A DNA stretch of 64,000 nt from Arenicella chitinivorans (GTDB taxonomy: Bacteria > Pseudomonadota > Gammaproteobacteria > Arenicellales > Arenicellaceae), in NCBI RefSeq assembly GCF_014651515.1, contig NZ_BMXA01000002.1:372001-436000 (forward strand), given 5' to 3'. A model generated the notes under the pieces. The model searched no databases, was not told the origin of the DNA, and was given only the letters and a program-made list of their open reading frames with translations. Positions 19,176-31,060 of this stretch are shown piece by piece. Numbering within the stretch: the stretch's first letter is position 1; each line of letters begins with the position of its first letter. The position numbers and the translations under genes are program-made.

Positions 19176-19763
19176 ATGTCAGATAATCCAGTAACAGATC
19201 AAGAGTCTGCAGGTTCTGCCGATAAAAAGTCGCAGATGCAATGGTATGTTGTGCAGGCGTTCTCAAACTATGAGAAGCGCGTCAAGTTGACATTGGAGGA
19301 AAGCATCCAGCGTCACGGAATGCAGGATTATTTCGGTGATATTTTAGTTCCAACCGAAGAAGTAGTCGAGATGAAAGCGGGCCAGAAACGTACCAGCGAG
19401 CGCAAGTTCTTTCCTGGCTACGTGTTAGTGCAGATGGTGATGAATGATGAAACCTGGCACCTAGTAAAAAGCACGCCGCGAGTTTCAGGCTTTATTGGTG
19501 GCAAGGCCTCTGATCCGACGCCGTTGACTGATGTGGAAGCCATGGGCATTTTGCAGCAGGTTCAAGAGGGCGCAGATCAGCCACGACACAAGTTCTCTTT
19601 CGAGCCTGGCGAAGTGGTGCGTGTTATTGAGGGTCCGTTCGCAGACTTCAATGGTACCGTCGAAGATGTGAACTACGAGAAGTCCAAGCTGCGTGTGGCG
19701 GTATCGATCTTTGGTCGATCCACACCTGTTGAATTGGATTTTGCCCAAGTCGAAAAAGGCTAA
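19176..19763 (+). CDS. nusG: Transcription termination/antitermination factor NusG
   Basis: NusG binds RNA polymerase to suppress pausing and links it to Rho or to ribosomal protein S10. The 195-residue protein has the NGN domain (about 14-135; [21 protein letters not shown] and [12 protein letters not shown]) and a C-terminal KOW domain ([25 protein letters not shown], about 143-167). It carries a short acidic and polar N-terminal extension of about 13 residues compared with E. coli. Confidence 0.97.
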   Translation: MSDNPVTDQESAGSADKKSQMQWYVVQAFSNYEKRVKLTLEESIQRHGMQDYFGDILVPTEEVVEMKAGQKRTSERKFFPGYVLVQMVMNDETWHLVKSTPRVSGFIGGKASDPTPLTDVEAMGILQQVQEGADQPRHKFSFEPGEVVRVIEGPFADFNGTVEDVNYEKSKLRVAVSIFGRSTPVELDFAQVEKG

Positions 19764-19769
19764 GTTTTA

Positions 19770-19804
19770 GCCGCCGCGCAGCATTTGATGCGAGGCGGCG
19801 TTTT
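19770..19804 (+). terminator. Hairpin with short T tract after nusG
   Basis: GCCGCC (19770-19775) pairs with GGCGGC (19794-19799), with an inner GCAT/ATGC helix and an internal loop, followed by GTTTT. It probably separates secE-nusG from the L11 operon at least in part. Confidence 0.5.
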
Positions 19805-19875
19805 GATTGCTTCGGCGATCAGGTGTGAATGAGTATTTATTGTTCCGTGCACCAACTATTTATTTTATTGTAACT

Positions 19876-19901
19876 GGGGAGCCTAACGGCGTTGGTACCC
19901 G
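19876..19901 (+). promoter_or_regulatory. Putative L1-binding translational operator in the rplK leader
   Basis: The sequence GGGGAGCCTAACGGC then GTTGGTACCC folds into two short helices (GGG/CCC and GCC/GGC) separated by an asymmetric internal loop (A on one side, GTTGGTA on the other), the architecture of the L1 site in 23S rRNA and in L11-L1 mRNA leaders. It lies 37 bases upstream of the rplK start. Repression of rplKA by free L1 is inferred from that family. Confidence 0.6.
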
Positions 19902-19937
19902 CAAAAGAGCGTGAAGTTACATGCTCCGGAGTAAAAA

Positions 19938-20369
19938 ATGGCTAAAAAAGTCGATGCTTTGATTAAGCTTCAAGTGCCCGCTGGTGGCGCAAATCCAAGT
20001 CCGCCGGTTGGCCCCGCATTGGGTCAACATGGTGTCAACATTATGGAGTTCTGTAAGGCGTTTAACGCGGCGACACAAGAAATGGAAAAGGGCTTACCAG
20101 TTCCTGTTGTGATTACCGTTTACAGCGATAAGAGCTTCACTTACATCATGAAAACACCACCGGCGTCGGTGTTGTTGAAAAAAGCTGCTGGGATCCAAAA
20201 GGGTTCAGGTGTGCCACACACTGACAAGGTTGGTAAGGTGACACGCGCTCAGCTAGAAGAAATTGCCCAAGCTAAAATGGCGGATTTAAACGCTTACGAT
20301 CTGGATCAAGCGGTGAAAATTATTGCTGGTTCTGCACGTAGCATGGGCATCGAGACTGAAGGAGTTTAA
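19938..20369 (+). CDS. rplK: 50S ribosomal protein L11
   Basis: A 143-residue uL11 that forms the base of the L7/L12 stalk and part of the GTPase-associated centre. The N-terminal [24 protein letters not shown] is diagnostic, and the C-terminal RNA-binding domain ends with [12 protein letters not shown]. rplA begins 2 bases after its stop codon. Confidence 0.98.
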   Translation: MAKKVDALIKLQVPAGGANPSPPVGPALGQHGVNIMEFCKAFNAATQEMEKGLPVPVVITVYSDKSFTYIMKTPPASVLLKKAAGIQKGSGVPHTDKVGKVTRAQLEEIAQAKMADLNAYDLDQAVKIIAGSARSMGIETEGV

Positions 20370-20371
20370 TC

Positions 20372-21061
20372 ATGGCAAAACGTTATTCAGCAGTTGCAGC
20401 TAAGGTCGATGTAGATAGTTTTTATGCATTAGATGAAGCATTTGCCTTAGCGAAAGAAACGGCGTCAGCGAAATTCGACGAAGGTGTCGATGTTGCGATT
20501 AACCTCGGTGTTGATGCGCGTAAGTCAGACCAAGCCGTACGAGGCGCTACCGTGCTGCCAAAAGGCACCGGTAAGAGTGTTCGCGTAGCGGTGTTCACCG
20601 ATGGTGATAATGTCGAAAAAGCCAAAGAAGCCGGTGCCGACATTGTTGGTATGGACGACCTCGCAGCGAAAGTGAAAGCAGGTGATATTGACTTTGATAT
20701 TGTGATTGCCAGTCCAGACGCCATGCGCGTGGTTGGTCAGTTAGGTCAGATTCTAGGGCCAAAAGGTATGATGCCAAACCCGAAGACCGGTACTGTGTCA
20801 GCCGACGTGGCTACCGCGGTTCGTAATGCCAAAGCAGGTCAGGTTCAATACCGTATCGATAAAGCAGGCATCATTCACTGCACGATTGGCAAGGCATCTT
20901 TCTCCGCGGAAGATCTGAAAGAAAACTTTTTGGCTCTTTTGACAGCGCTGCATAAATCTAAGCCAGCGACTGCCAAGGGTCAGTACTTTAAACGAGTTTC
21001 TGTGTCCACCACAATGGGCCCAGGAATTCGTGTTGATCGCCAAACTCTACCGCAGCTCTAA
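20372..21061 (+). CDS. rplA: 50S ribosomal protein L1
   Basis: A 229-residue uL1 that builds the mobile L1 stalk and probably represses its own operon through the leader element near 19876. The [14 protein letters not shown] segment (about 129-142) and the C-terminal [11 protein letters not shown] are conserved. It is preceded by a GAAGGAG site overlapping the end of rplK. Confidence 0.98.
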   Translation: MAKRYSAVAAKVDVDSFYALDEAFALAKETASAKFDEGVDVAINLGVDARKSDQAVRGATVLPKGTGKSVRVAVFTDGDNVEKAKEAGADIVGMDDLAAKVKAGDIDFDIVIASPDAMRVVGQLGQILGPKGMMPNPKTGTVSADVATAVRNAKAGQVQYRIDKAGIIHCTIGKASFSAEDLKENFLALLTALHKSKPATAKGQYFKRVSVSTTMGPGIRVDRQTLPQL

Positions 21062-21269
21062 GCGGTAGGTGTTAGCGATTGACATTGGGTGTTCGGCAAT
21101 CCATTTTGGTTTGTCGGGCGTGTCAAAGACCGTAGGTGAACGTCACGAATAGAGTGGCGTGCTTAATATCCTACGTAGATGGTGTCCCAGACTGGTTTTG
21201 TATTTTTGTTGCTTCGGTAACACCTTTGTAAAACTGACTTAGGGTGCCAAAACTGGAGGTAGCTCTCAC
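21062..21269 (+). promoter_or_regulatory. rplJ leader: possible promoter and L10-type autoregulatory structure
   Basis: A perfect -35 box TTGACA lies at 21079-21084, with only a weak -10 (CATTTT at 21102-21107, 17-base spacer). Downstream the RNA can fold a GTTGC-TTCG-GTAAC tetraloop hairpin (21208-21221) inside GGTGT/ACACC and GTTTT/AAAAC pairings. The long structured leader before rplJ matches the position of the L10(L12)4-binding operator in other bacteria; the exact operator cannot be proven by eye. Confidence 0.5.
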
Positions 21270-21791
21270 ATGAGCCTAAATCTTGATCAAAAGAAACAGG
21301 TCGTTGAAAGCGTCTCTGCCGTAGTCGGTAATGCACAAGCAACGGTTGTTGCTGAGTACCGCGGATTGACCGTAGAGCAAATGAAAGTTCTGCGTCGCGA
21401 AGCTCACGACAACAACGTGTACCTAAAAGTGGTGAAAAACACTCTTTTGCGTCGCGCTGTGCAAGACACCGAACATGCATGCTTGGACGAGTTATTGGTT
21501 GGTCCTTTGGCATTCGCTGCATCAGAAGATCCTGTTGCGGTGGCTAAAGTTCTGAACAAATACGCGAAAGAGTATGACGCGCTGGAAATTAAAGCGGGCT
21601 CGATGCAGGGCAAGCTTTTGTCAGAAGGCGATATCAAAGCACTAGCACAGCTTCCGAGCCGTGAAGAGTTGCTGGCGAAACTGATGGGCACGATGCAAGC
21701 GCCGATCGCCAAGTTCGTTCAGACACTTAACGAGGTTCCAACCAAGTTTGTGCGTGGTTTGGCTGCAGTAAGAGATGCAAAAGAAGCCTAA
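21270..21791 (+). CDS. rplJ: 50S ribosomal protein L10
   Basis: A 173-residue uL10, the stalk base that anchors L12 dimers through its C-terminal helix. The N-terminal segment [19 protein letters not shown] and the following [10 protein letters not shown] are characteristic. GGAGG is placed 9 bases upstream of the ATG. It is probably autoregulated with L12 through the preceding leader. Confidence 0.97.
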   Translation: MSLNLDQKKQVVESVSAVVGNAQATVVAEYRGLTVEQMKVLRREAHDNNVYLKVVKNTLLRRAVQDTEHACLDELLVGPLAFAASEDPVAVAKVLNKYAKEYDALEIKAGSMQGKLLSEGDIKALAQLPSREELLAKLMGTMQAPIAKFVQTLNEVPTKFVRGLAAVRDAKEA

Positions 21792-21869
21792 TTCAGGTTT
21801 CGATGACGCGTTTCAACCAGTTTTTACATTTTAATTGAGTCCTAGACTCTGTTTTTTGAGGTTTTACAA

Positions 21870-22244
21870 ATGAGTAAACAAGATATCTTAGACGCGATTG
21901 CGTCAATGTCAGTATTAGAGCTTTCTGAACTGATCACTGAAATGGAAGAGAAATTCGGCGTTTCTGCTGCCGCTGCTGCGGTTGCTGTTGCCGCTCCTGC
22001 TGGCGGAGACGCTGGTGAAGCTGCTGCTGAGAAAGACGAATTTGACGTTGTTCTTGCTGGTTTCGGTGACAACAAAGTAGCCGTGATTAAAGCGGTTCGC
22101 GGTGCAACTGGCCTTGGCTTGAAAGAAGCCAAAGAAATGGTTGAAGGCGCACCAGCTACGTTGAAAGAAGGCGTTGCTAAAGCTGAAGCTGAAGAGCTGA
22201 AAAAGCAACTTGAAGAAGCAGGCGCTTCTGTAGAGTTGAAGTAA
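21870..22244 (+). CDS. rplL: 50S ribosomal protein L7/L12
   Basis: A 124-residue bL12 with the dimerising N-terminal helices, an Ala-rich hinge (about 34-53) and the C-terminal factor-binding domain ([34 protein letters not shown]). It recruits translation GTPases. A 253-base structured spacer separates it from rpoB. Confidence 0.98.
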   Translation: MSKQDILDAIASMSVLELSELITEMEEKFGVSAAAAAVAVAAPAGGDAGEAAAEKDEFDVVLAGFGDNKVAVIKAVRGATGLGLKEAKEMVEGAPATLKEGVAKAEAEELKKQLEEAGASVELK

Positions 22245-22264
22245 GAGATTGCGATCTCTTGCTG

Positions 22265-22287
22265 GCCATGCGCAGCGTGCGCATGGC
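22265..22287 (+). other. Perfect 10-bp stem-loop downstream of rplL
   Basis: GCCATGCGCA and TGCGCATGGC pair perfectly around GCG. No T tract follows, so it may mark an attenuation or RNA-processing site in the rplL-rpoB spacer. Confidence 0.55.
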
Positions 22288-22295
22288 TGCTACAC

Positions 22296-22348
22296 AGCGA
22301 GAAATGCACTGAGGCTGACCGGCGAATGCTGGTCGGCCTTATCTCGCT
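22296..22348 (+). other. Extended hairpin between rplL and rpoB (RNase III-like site)
   Basis: An outer helix AGCGAGA/TCTCGCT (22296-22302 with 22342-22348) encloses an inner GGCTGACC/GGTCGGCC helix. In E. coli the same spacer holds an attenuator and an RNase III cleavage site; the position here suggests the same function, but no sequence proof is possible. Confidence 0.55.
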
Positions 22349-22497
22349 TCTAGGTATTTTCATTCGCAAATGCGGGATTTGAAACTACCCTGTTGGTGCA
22401 GTGTAATGAATTTTTCGGAGTTGTCGATGTTGTCCGGCGAGTATGAACTAGCCGACCAGCGACACTCTTAATAAGCTTGTAAAAATCGAGGTTATCC

Positions 22498-25400
22498 ATG
22501 GGCTACTCTTTTACCGAAAAGAAGCGTTTACGTAAGAGTTTTTCGAAGCGTCCGGAAGGCGTCTTACCAATTCCTTACCTACTCCAGACTCAGCTTGAGT
22601 CTTATCGCAAGTTTTTACAAGCAGATGCTGATCCGGAAGCACGTTCAGAAACCGGCTTGCAGGCTGCGTTTAAATCGGTATTCCCGATCGAAAGTTTTAA
22701 CGGCAGCGCGGCGCTTGAGTTTGTAAGCTATCGACTTGGCGTCCCGCCATTCGACGTGCGCGAGTGTCAGCAACGCGGCTTGATTTTTGCTGCACCGCTC
22801 CGTGTGAAAATGCGTTTGGTGATTTACAATAAGGAAGAGGGTAAATCCACAGGTGCCAAATCAGTAAAAGAAATCAAAGAGCAAGAGGTATATCTGGGTG
22901 ACATGCCCTTGATGACCGAAAACGGGACGTTCGTTATCAACGGCACCGAGCGTGTTGTGGTGGCTCAGTTGCACCGTTCTCCGGGCGTATTCTTTGACCA
23001 TGACCGTGGTAAAACACACTCGTCTGGTAAACTGTTGTTTTCATCTCGAATTATTCCTTATCGTGGTTCATGGTTGGATTTCGAGTTTGACCCCAAAGAT
23101 CTGCTGTTCATCCGTATTGACCGCCGTCGTAAGTTGGCAGCGACGATCCTCCTGCGTGCGCTGGGTTACACCACTCAGGAAATACTTGAGATGTTCTTCA
23201 ATAACGACACGTTTAATCTGTCGGAAAAAGAAATATCAATGGACTTAGTCCCATCACGTTTGCGTGGTGAGCAACTGGCTTTTGATATCACCAAGAAGCG
23301 TGGTGGTGTGATTGTTGAAGCCGGTCGTCGCATTACAGCACGTCACATTCGTGAAATGGAAGAAGCGAAGCTTGACTCCATTGTGGTACCGACTGAGTTC
23401 TTAGTCGGTCGTACGCTAGCCAAAGATATTGCTGACTTGGAAACGGGTGAATTGCTGGCCGAAGCCAATCAGGTTGTGACTGAAGATTTGATCGAAGCCT
23501 TTATCGAAAAAGGTGTTAAGTCGATCGAAGTCATTTACACCAATGACTTGGATGAAGGTCCGTATGTGTCAGAGACTCTGCGTACCGACCCAACCAATAA
23601 TGAATTGGAAGCACAAGTCGAAATTTATCGCATGATGCGTCCGGGTGAGCCACCAACAAAAGAAGCTGCTCAAGGCCTGTTCGCGAATATGTTTTTCAAT
23701 CCCGATCGTTACGATCTTTCGACCGTTGGTCGTATGAAGTTCAATCGTCGTTTGAATCGTGAATCAGATACCGGTGACGGTGTGTTGAGCAAGGAAGACA
23801 TCATCGACGTGATGAAAACCTTGATCGATCTTAAGAACGGCAAAGGCGATATCGATGACATCGACAACCTGGGTAACCGACGCGTACGTTCGGTTGGCGA
23901 GTTGGTTGAAAATCAATTCCGTGTTGGCTTGGTGCGTGTTGAACGTGCCGTGCGTGAACGTTTGACCCTGGCGGAAGCTGAAGGCCTGACACCACAAGAT
24001 CTGATTAACGCCAAGCCAGTGTCCGCGGTGGTTAAAGAGTTTTTTGGTTCAAGCCAGTTGTCGCAGTTCATGGATCAGACAAATCCCTTGTCTGAGGTGA
24101 CGCATAAGCGCCGCGTTTCCGCATTAGGCCCTGGCGGTCTGACCCGTGAGCGAGCCGGCTTTGAGGTGCGTGACGTACACCCAACGCATTACGGTCGAGT
24201 GTGTCCGATTGAGACGCCAGAGGGTCCGAACATTGGTTTGATTAACTCGTTGGCTGTGTACGCTCGTACCAACGATTACGGTTTTCTTGAAACACCGTAC
24301 CTGAAGGTCGCAAACGGCAAGATGACTGACGAAGTTGTTTATTTGTCTGCGATCGAAGAACGTAAATATGTGATTGCACAGGCGAACGCGGAAGTGGACG
24401 CCAAGGGTAATCTAACCGACGAATTGGTTAACTGCCGACACCAGAATGAATTTTCGCTGGCGACTCCTGAACAAGTTGAGTTTATCGACGTCGCGCCATC
24501 GCAGATTGTGTCCGTAGCGGCATCGTTAATCCCGTTCCTTGAGCACGATGACGCGAACCGTGCATTGATGGGTTCGAACATGCAGCGTCAAGCTGTACCA
24601 ACAATTCGCAGTGAGAAACCGTTGGTCGGCACTGGGATGGAACGCGTGGTCGCGGTTGACTCCGGTGTGGCATTAACTGCTCGTCGTGGCGGTAAGGTTG
24701 AATCGGTCGATGCGGCCCGCATCGTGGTTCGTGTCAACGAAGACGAAGTTGTTGCGGATTCCGTCGGTGTCGACATTTACAATCTGACTAAGTACACACG
24801 TTCTAACCAAAACACCAATATCAATCAACGACCTTTGGTGAAAGCCGGTGACGAGATTGCGCGCGGTGATGTTTTGGCCGATGGCCCGTCAACTGACATG
24901 GGTGAATTGGCGCTGGGTCGTAACGTGATGCTGGCGTTCATGCCGTGGAACGGTTACAACTTTGAGGACTCGATCCTGATCTCAGAGAACCTAGTAAAAG
25001 AAGATGTGTACACTACGATTCACATTGAAGAGCTGACGTGTGTCGCTCGTGATACTAAGCTCGGTTCGGAAGAAGTCACGCGCGATATTCCCAATGTCGG
25101 TGAGCACGCGCTTGGGCGTCTGGATGAAGCAGGCATTGTGTATGTCGGCGCTGAAGTTAAAGGCGGTGATATTCTGGTCGGTAAGGTGACGCCTAAAGGT
25201 GAGACCCAACTAACACCGGAAGAAAAGCTATTGCGTGCGATTTTCGGTGAGAAAGCATCCGATGTAAAAGACACGTCACTGCGTGTTCCTTCATCCATGA
25301 AAGGAACTGTAATTGATGTTCAAGTCTTTACTCGTGACGGTGTTGAGAAAGACACACGCGCTTTGGCAAACGAAGAGTCTGAACTGTCCAGCATCCGCAA

Positions 25401-26592
25401 GGACTTGAATGAGCAGTTCCGTATCGTTGAAGAAGATACTTACGCGCGTATTGAAGCCCTGTTGAAAAACAAAGAGGTTGTGCGTGCGCCAGGCTTGAAG
25501 AAAGGTCAAAAGGTCACGCAAGCGTATTTGGACGAAACTGATCGCACCAAGTGGTTTGAGATCAGTCTGACCAACGCCGACGCGGCGGACAAGCTTGAGC
25601 AATTGCAAGAGAGCTTGGTACAACAGCGTAAATACTTCGACGAACTATTCGATGAGAAGCGCGGCAAATTAGAAGCGGGCGACGATCTGGCACCTGGCGT
25701 GTTAAAGATGGTCAAAGTGTTCGTGGCGGTGAAACGTCGCTTACAGCCTGGTGATAAAATGGCAGGTCGCCACGGAAACAAAGGTGTTATCTCCAAGATC
25801 GTGCCTGTCGAAGACATGCCGTTTATGGAAGATGGAACCACGGTGGATATCGTTTTGAATCCATTGGGTGTTCCGTCACGGATGAACGTTGGTCAGGTGC
25901 TTGAAGTCCACCTCGGGTGGGCTGCGGCGGGTCTCGGTAAGAAGATCGACAGAATGTTGCGCGAGCAACGCACTGCGGCTGAAATGCGTGAATTCCTTGG
26001 TAAGGTTTACAACACCAGCGGTAAAGCTGAAGACCTCTCTGCACTGACTGACAATGAAGTCGTCGAGATGGCCGGAAACCTACGTGGCGGCGTGCCCATG
26101 GCGACGCCAGTATTTGACGGTGCAGCGGAAACCGAAATCAAAGGCATGCTGGAGTTGGCAGACTTGCCGACCTCAGGTCAGACAACGCTATTTGATGGAC
26201 GTACCGGCGAGAAATTCGATCGTCCGGTTACCGTCGGCTATATGTATGTCTTGAAACTGAACCACTTGATCGACGATAAGATGCATGCTCGATCCACCGG
26301 ACCCTACAGCCTGATTACGCAACAACCACTGGGTGGTAAAGCGCAATTCGGTGGTCAACGTTTCGGTGAGATGGAGGTATGGGCGCTGGAAGCATATGGT
26401 GCAGCATATACCTTGCAAGAAATGTTGACGGTGAAGTCCGATGACGTGAGCGGTCGTACCAAAATGTACGAAAACATTGTTAAAGGTAACTACCAGGTTG
26501 AGGCAAACATGCCTGAGTCGTTTAACGTGCTGGTGAAGGAGATCCGATCTTTGGGTCTCAATATCGAGCTGCAAGAAGACGCGATTAACTAA
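22498..26592 (+). CDS. rpoB: RNA polymerase beta subunit
   Basis: A full-length 1364-residue beta subunit. It includes the rifampicin pocket segment [23 protein letters not shown] (Asn518 of E. coli is Thr here; Asp516, His526 and Ser531 equivalents are unchanged), the [17 protein letters not shown] region, the [13 protein letters not shown] active-site segment and a C-terminal clamp contact [22 protein letters not shown] lies 8 bases before the ATG. rpoC follows after 30 bases. Confidence 0.99.
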   Translation: MGYSFTEKKRLRKSFSKRPEGVLPIPYLLQTQLESYRKFLQADADPEARSETGLQAAFKSVFPIESFNGSAALEFVSYRLGVPPFDVRECQQRGLIFAAPLRVKMRLVIYNKEEGKSTGAKSVKEIKEQEVYLGDMPLMTENGTFVINGTERVVVAQLHRSPGVFFDHDRGKTHSSGKLLFSSRIIPYRGSWLDFEFDPKDLLFIRIDRRRKLAATILLRALGYTTQEILEMFFNNDTFNLSEKEISMDLVPSRLRGEQLAFDITKKRGGVIVEAGRRITARHIREMEEAKLDSIVVPTEFLVGRTLAKDIADLETGELLAEANQVVTEDLIEAFIEKGVKSIEVIYTNDLDEGPYVSETLRTDPTNNELEAQVEIYRMMRPGEPPTKEAAQGLFANMFFNPDRYDLSTVGRMKFNRRLNRESDTGDGVLSKEDIIDVMKTLIDLKNGKGDIDDIDNLGNRRVRSVGELVENQFRVGLVRVERAVRERLTLAEAEGLTPQDLINAKPVSAVVKEFFGSSQLSQFMDQTNPLSEVTHKRRVSALGPGGLTRERAGFEVRDVHPTHYGRVCPIETPEGPNIGLINSLAVYARTNDYGFLETPYLKVANGKMTDEVVYLSAIEERKYVIAQANAEVDAKGNLTDELVNCRHQNEFSLATPEQVEFIDVAPSQIVSVAASLIPFLEHDDANRALMGSNMQRQAVPTIRSEKPLVGTGMERVVAVDSGVALTARRGGKVESVDAARIVVRVNEDEVVADSVGVDIYNLTKYTRSNQNTNINQRPLVKAGDEIARGDVLADGPSTDMGELALGRNVMLAFMPWNGYNFEDSILISENLVKEDVYTTIHIEELTCVARDTKLGSEEVTRDIPNVGEHALGRLDEAGIVYVGAEVKGGDILVGKVTPKGETQLTPEEKLLRAIFGEKASDVKDTSLRVPSSMKGTVIDVQVFTRDGVEKDTRALANEESELSSIRKDLNEQFRIVEEDTYARIEALLKNKEVVRAPGLKKGQKVTQAYLDETDRTKWFEISLTNADAADKLEQLQESLVQQRKYFDELFDEKRGKLEAGDDLAPGVLKMVKVFVAVKRRLQPGDKMAGRHGNKGVISKIVPVEDMPFMEDGTTVDIVLNPLGVPSRMNVGQVLEVHLGWAAAGLGKKIDRMLREQRTAAEMREFLGKVYNTSGKAEDLSALTDNEVVEMAGNLRGGVPMATPVFDGAAETEIKGMLELADLPTSGQTTLFDGRTGEKFDRPVTVGYMYVLKLNHLIDDKMHARSTGPYSLITQQPLGGKAQFGGQRFGEMEVWALEAYGAAYTLQEMLTVKSDDVSGRTKMYENIVKGNYQVEANMPESFNVLVKEIRSLGLNIELQEDAIN

Positions 26593-26622
26593 GCCGTTAC
26601 CGATCTAACAGAGGAAAAAACA

Positions 26623-29600
26623 ATGCAAGATTTACTCAATCTCTTTAAGCAACCGGGTGCGGTTAGTGACGATTTTGATTCGATTCGTGTCAGTATCGCA
26701 TCGCCGGAAAAAATTCGCTCATGGTCTTTCGGTGAAGTAAAGAAACCTGAGACGATTAACTATCGTACATTCAAGCCGGAACGTGACGGCCTATTTTGCG
26801 CCAAGCTTTTTGGCCCGATAAACGACTATGAATGTCTGTGTGGTAAGTACAAGCGTCTTAAACATCGCGGTGTGGTCTGCGAAAAATGTGGTGTAGAAGT
26901 CACCTTGGCGAAAGTGCGTCGTGAGCGCATGGGTCACATCGACCTGGCTTGCCCAGTAGCGCATATTTGGTTCTTGAAATCTTTGCCGTCGCGTCTAGGC
27001 TTAATGCTGGATATGACCGTGCGTGAAATCGAACGCGTACTTTACTTCGAGGCTTATATCGTTATTGATCCAGGTATGACTCCGTTGGAAGCGAAAACGC
27101 TGATGACGGAAGAAGCATATCTGGACGCAGTAGAGCAGTATGGCGACGAGTTCAAAGCCGGTATGGGCGCAGAAGCGATCAAGGAATTGTTGACCAGCGT
27201 CAACATTGATAAAGAAGTTACGTCGCTTCGTGATGATCTGGCGGATACGTCCTCAGAGACTAAGATCAAAAATATCACCAAGCGTTTGAAAGTGCTTGAA
27301 GCATTTCAGTCTTCTGGCAATGATCCACGTTGGATGATTATGGAAGTGCTGCCGGTGCTGCCGCCCGATCTGCGTCCTTTGGTGGCGCTGGAAGGCGGAC
27401 GTTTTGCGACGTCCGACCTAAATGATCTGTATCGTCGTGTGATTAACCGAAATAATCGTTTGCGCCGCTTGTTGGATTTGAATGCGCCGGACATCATCGT
27501 TCGCAATGAAAAGCGGATGCTGCAAGAGTCCGTGGATGCGTTGTTGGATAATGGCCGTCGTGGTAAGGCGATTACCGGTGCCAACAAACGTCAGTTGAAG
27601 TCACTGGCGGATATGATCAAAGGTAAGCAAGGTCGTTTCCGTCAAAACCTACTGGGTAAACGCGTGGACTATTCTGGCCGGTCGGTCATCGTGGTTGGTC
27701 CAACCCTGCGTCTTCACCAGTGTGGTTTGCCCAAGAAGATGGGCCTTGAGCTGTTCAAGCCGTTTATCTTCAACAAATTAGAGCTTCGTGGTTTGGCGAC
27801 TACGATCAAGCAAGCTAAAAAGTTGGTTGAGGCAGAGACGCCCGAAGTTTGGGATATCCTCGAAGAAGTGATTCGTGAGCATCCAATTATGCTCAACCGG
27901 GCCCCGACCTTGCATCGTTTGGGCATCCAAGCGTTTGAGCCGGTACTGGTGGAAGGTAAAGCGATTCAGTTGCATCCGCTGGTATGTACGCCATACAACG
28001 CTGACTTTGACGGCGACCAAATGGCAGTACACGTTCCGTTGTCATTGGAAGCGCAACTCGAAGCGCGAACGTTGATGATGTCGACCAACAACATTCTGTC
28101 GCCTGCAAATGGTGAGCCGATTATTGTGCCGTCGCAAGATATCGTTTTGGGTCTGTATTATATGACTCGCGAAATGATCAACGTTGCTGGTGAAGGCAAG
28201 CACTTCTCAACGGTTGACGAAGTGCGACGAGCGTATGACGCGAAAAGCATTTCCCTGCACGCTAAGATTCATGTGCGAGTGCGTGAAGTCGCTATCGACG
28301 AGGAAACGGGTGAGCGCACGGTGACATTTAATAAGTACGAAACCACCACTGGTCGTGCTTTGTTGTCCGAAATTTTACCGGATGGTATGCCGTTCTCGGC
28401 CATCAATCAGAAGATGAAGAAGAAGACTATCTCTGAAACCATCAATCTGTGTTACCGCTCAGTCGGTATGAAAGAAACGGTTATTTTTGCTGACCAATTG
28501 ATGTACACCGGGTTCCGCAATGCGGCATTGGCAGGCATCTCGATTGGTGTGGATGATATGGTCGTGCCGGCTGAAAAACACTCGATTGTGGACGAGGCTG
28601 AGACGGAGGTTAAGCACATTCAGGAGCAGTATGCTTCCGGTCTGTTGACCGACGGCGAGCGCTACAACAAAGTCGTCGATATCTGGACTCGTACATCGGA
28701 AAACATCGCCAACCGCATGATGGATAACCTCGGTTCCGATGAGGTTATCGACGCCGAAGGCAAAACGGTCGAGCAAGAGTCATTCAACTCTATCTATATG
28801 ATGGCAGACTCCGGAGCGCGGGGTTCACACGCTCAGATCCGTCAGTTGTCAGGTATGCGTGGTCTGATGGCGAAACCGGATGGTTCGATTATCGAAACAC
28901 CGATTACCGCTAACTTCCGTGAAGGATTGAACGTATCGCATTACTTTATTTCTACGCACGGTGCGCGGAAAGGTCTGGCGGATACCGCATTGAAAACGGC
29001 GAACTCGGGTTACCTGACCCGACGTCTGGTAGATGTGTGTCAAGATCTGGTTGTCACCGAGGAAGACTGCGGTACGGCCAACGGCGTATTACGTAAAGCA
29101 CTAGTCCAGGGCGGTGATGTTGTGATTCCACTGCGCGATCGTATTCTGGGTCGTACTGTGGTCGGTGACGTTTACTCGAACGTGGACGATTCAGTGGTAG
29201 TGCCAGATGGCCACATGATTGATGAGCGTTACTTCGAGGCGATTGAAGCCAACAATATTGACGAAGTCAAAGTACGTTCAGCCGTTACCTGTGATACGCG
29301 TTATGGTATTTGTTCTAAGTGTTACGGGCGTGATCTGGCGCGCGGGCACTTGGTCAATCGCGGAGAAGCCGTTGGTGTCATTGCAGCGCAGTCAATCGGT
29401 GAGCCTGGTACTCAGTTGACAATGCGTACCTTCCACATCGGTGGTGCGGCAACAGCGGGCGCGTCGGTTTCGAACATTGAGGTTAAGAATAACGGTTCAA
29501 TCAAGCTGGAAAATTTGCGCTCTGTTACTAACTCAGATAAAAAGCAAGTTGTGGTTGCGCGTTCTGGAGAACTGATCGTGCGGGACCAAAATGGTTCTGA

Positions 29601-30867
29601 TCGTGAGCGTTATAAATTGCCTTACGGTGCGGTATTGCAAGTAAACGATGGTGATAAGATCGAAGCTGGTCAGATAGTTGCTAACTGGGATCCACACACG
29701 CATCCAATTATTACTGAGGTGGCGGGTAAGGTTAAGTTCTCGGAAATGACCGAAAACCTGACAGTACACAAGCAAACTGACGAGTTGACTGGCGTAACGT
29801 CCTACGAAGTAATTGACCCATCAGAGCGGCGTGGTTCAGCCCGTGATTTGAAGCCAACGATCGAGTTGGTTGATGGTCGTGGTAAGCAGCTTACATTGGC
29901 AGGTACAGATGTCCCAGCGCGTTATTCATTACAGGCTGGTGCAATTGTCACGGTTAACGATGGTCAGAAAGTTGGTGTTGGTGACGTACTAGCACGTATT
30001 CCACAGGAATCGTCTAAAACACGTGATATTACCGGTGGTCTGCCTCGGGTTGCGGAATTGTTTGAAGCTCGTAAACCAAAAGATGCCGCCATTATGGCAA
30101 CCGCGTCAGGTGTTATTTCGTTTGGTAAAGAGACCAAAGGCAAACAACGTCTGGTGATTACCGACACCAATGGTGAGTCGGTTGAAACACTAATCCTTAA
30201 AGGTCGTACCATCAACGTGTTTGAAGGTGAGACGGTAGAAAAAGGTGAGGTTGTGGTTGACGGTGCGCCGGTAGCAGAAGACATTTTGTCGCTCAAAGGC
30301 AAAGAAGCGCTAACCGACTATATCGTAGACGAAGTACAAGACGTTTACCGTTTGCAAGGTGTGACGATCAACGATAAACATATCGAAGTCATTGTGCGGC
30401 AAATGTTGCGTAAGGTTCGTATCACTGATCCAGGGCAAACTAAGTTGTTACCCGGTGAGCAAGTTGAGCGTACGCGCTTCTTGGAAGAAAACGAAAAAAT
30501 TGAGAAGGATGAGCTGATTCCAGCAAAATCCGAACCAGTGTTGTTGGGTATTACCAAAGCATCCCTGACCACGGAGTCATTTATCTCAGCGGCATCGTTC
30601 CAGGAAACAACGCGCGTTCTGACCGAAGCGTCTATCGCGGGTAAAGTAGACAGTCTGCGCGGCTTGAAAGAGAACGTGGTCGTCGGTCGACTGATTCCTG
30701 CGGGCACTGGCTTGGCATACCATGAAGATCGTGTACGCCGTCGTCGTGAAGCGGATGAAAAAGAAGCTGAATTGGCTGCACTGTTAGCACAGGAAACCGC
30801 GGACGCGGAAGCAGCGTTCGATGCATACGAAGATTCAGATGGTGCTGTCGCTGCCGAATCTGAATAA
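26623..30867 (+). CDS. rpoC: RNA polymerase beta' subunit
   Basis: A full-length 1414-residue beta' subunit. The N-terminal zinc ribbon has Cys pairs in CLCGKYK and CEKCGVEV (about 70-90), the catalytic Mg motif is NADFDGD (about 460-466), the trigger-loop region has [18 protein letters not shown], and a second Cys cluster appears around [15 protein letters not shown]. The acidic C-terminal tail ([18 protein letters not shown]) is typical of gammaproteobacteria. A strong terminator follows 23 bases after the stop. Confidence 0.99.
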   Translation: MQDLLNLFKQPGAVSDDFDSIRVSIASPEKIRSWSFGEVKKPETINYRTFKPERDGLFCAKLFGPINDYECLCGKYKRLKHRGVVCEKCGVEVTLAKVRRERMGHIDLACPVAHIWFLKSLPSRLGLMLDMTVREIERVLYFEAYIVIDPGMTPLEAKTLMTEEAYLDAVEQYGDEFKAGMGAEAIKELLTSVNIDKEVTSLRDDLADTSSETKIKNITKRLKVLEAFQSSGNDPRWMIMEVLPVLPPDLRPLVALEGGRFATSDLNDLYRRVINRNNRLRRLLDLNAPDIIVRNEKRMLQESVDALLDNGRRGKAITGANKRQLKSLADMIKGKQGRFRQNLLGKRVDYSGRSVIVVGPTLRLHQCGLPKKMGLELFKPFIFNKLELRGLATTIKQAKKLVEAETPEVWDILEEVIREHPIMLNRAPTLHRLGIQAFEPVLVEGKAIQLHPLVCTPYNADFDGDQMAVHVPLSLEAQLEARTLMMSTNNILSPANGEPIIVPSQDIVLGLYYMTREMINVAGEGKHFSTVDEVRRAYDAKSISLHAKIHVRVREVAIDEETGERTVTFNKYETTTGRALLSEILPDGMPFSAINQKMKKKTISETINLCYRSVGMKETVIFADQLMYTGFRNAALAGISIGVDDMVVPAEKHSIVDEAETEVKHIQEQYASGLLTDGERYNKVVDIWTRTSENIANRMMDNLGSDEVIDAEGKTVEQESFNSIYMMADSGARGSHAQIRQLSGMRGLMAKPDGSIIETPITANFREGLNVSHYFISTHGARKGLADTALKTANSGYLTRRLVDVCQDLVVTEEDCGTANGVLRKALVQGGDVVIPLRDRILGRTVVGDVYSNVDDSVVVPDGHMIDERYFEAIEANNIDEVKVRSAVTCDTRYGICSKCYGRDLARGHLVNRGEAVGVIAAQSIGEPGTQLTMRTFHIGGAATAGASVSNIEVKNNGSIKLENLRSVTNSDKKQVVVARSGELIVRDQNGSDRERYKLPYGAVLQVNDGDKIEAGQIVANWDPHTHPIITEVAGKVKFSEMTENLTVHKQTDELTGVTSYEVIDPSERRGSARDLKPTIELVDGRGKQLTLAGTDVPARYSLQAGAIVTVNDGQKVGVGDVLARIPQESSKTRDITGGLPRVAELFEARKPKDAAIMATASGVISFGKETKGKQRLVITDTNGESVETLILKGRTINVFEGETVEKGEVVVDGAPVAEDILSLKGKEALTDYIVDEVQDVYRLQGVTINDKHIEVIVRQMLRKVRITDPGQTKLLPGEQVERTRFLEENEKIEKDELIPAKSEPVLLGITKASLTTESFISAASFQETTRVLTEASIAGKVDSLRGLKENVVVGRLIPAGTGLAYHEDRVRRRREADEKEAELAALLAQETADAEAAFDAYEDSDGAVAAESE

Positions 30868-30890
30868 TCAGTCGTCGAAATAAAAGCACT

Positions 30891-30925
30891 AACCCTCATG
30901 CTGGTGACAGCATGAGGGTTTTTTT
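30891..30925 (+). terminator. Intrinsic terminator of the rpoBC operon
   Basis: A perfect 13-bp stem (AACCCTCATGCTG / CAGCATGAGGGTT), GTGA loop and a run of T residues. Confidence 0.95.
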
Positions 30926-31007
30926 ATGCAAATTAGAGATAGAAGATTAGGCGAAGGTGATTGCTGAAATCCGCAGAAAGTTCGGTTTTTTTAACACAAA
31001 TGTCAAT

Positions 31008-31035
31008 TTGACTGGTCTATAATAATTCATACAAT
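31008..31035 (+). promoter_or_regulatory. Sigma-70 promoter upstream of the secreted OmpA-like gene
   Basis: TTGACT and TACAAT (each five of six consensus bases) are separated by 16 bases. The predicted transcript starts near 31042, inside the palindrome at 31038-31055. Confidence 0.65.
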
Positions 31036-31037
31036 AT

Positions 31038-31055
31038 GTCAGCTAACTAGCTGAC
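31038..31055. promoter_or_regulatory. Perfect palindrome on the predicted transcription start
   Basis: GTCAGCT and AGCTGAC form a perfect 7-bp inverted repeat with a 4-base centre (AACT), 2 bases after the -10 box and 5 bases before the GTG start. It could be a repressor operator, or an RNA hairpin covering the ribosome-binding site. Confidence 0.5.
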
Positions 31056-31060
31056 GCTGT

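Noticed and set aside
24046-24140. Difference in the rifampicin pocket of rpoB (Asn518 to Thr)
   Set aside because: The main resistance positions (Asp516, His526, Ser531 equivalents) are unchanged, so this is probably normal variation.
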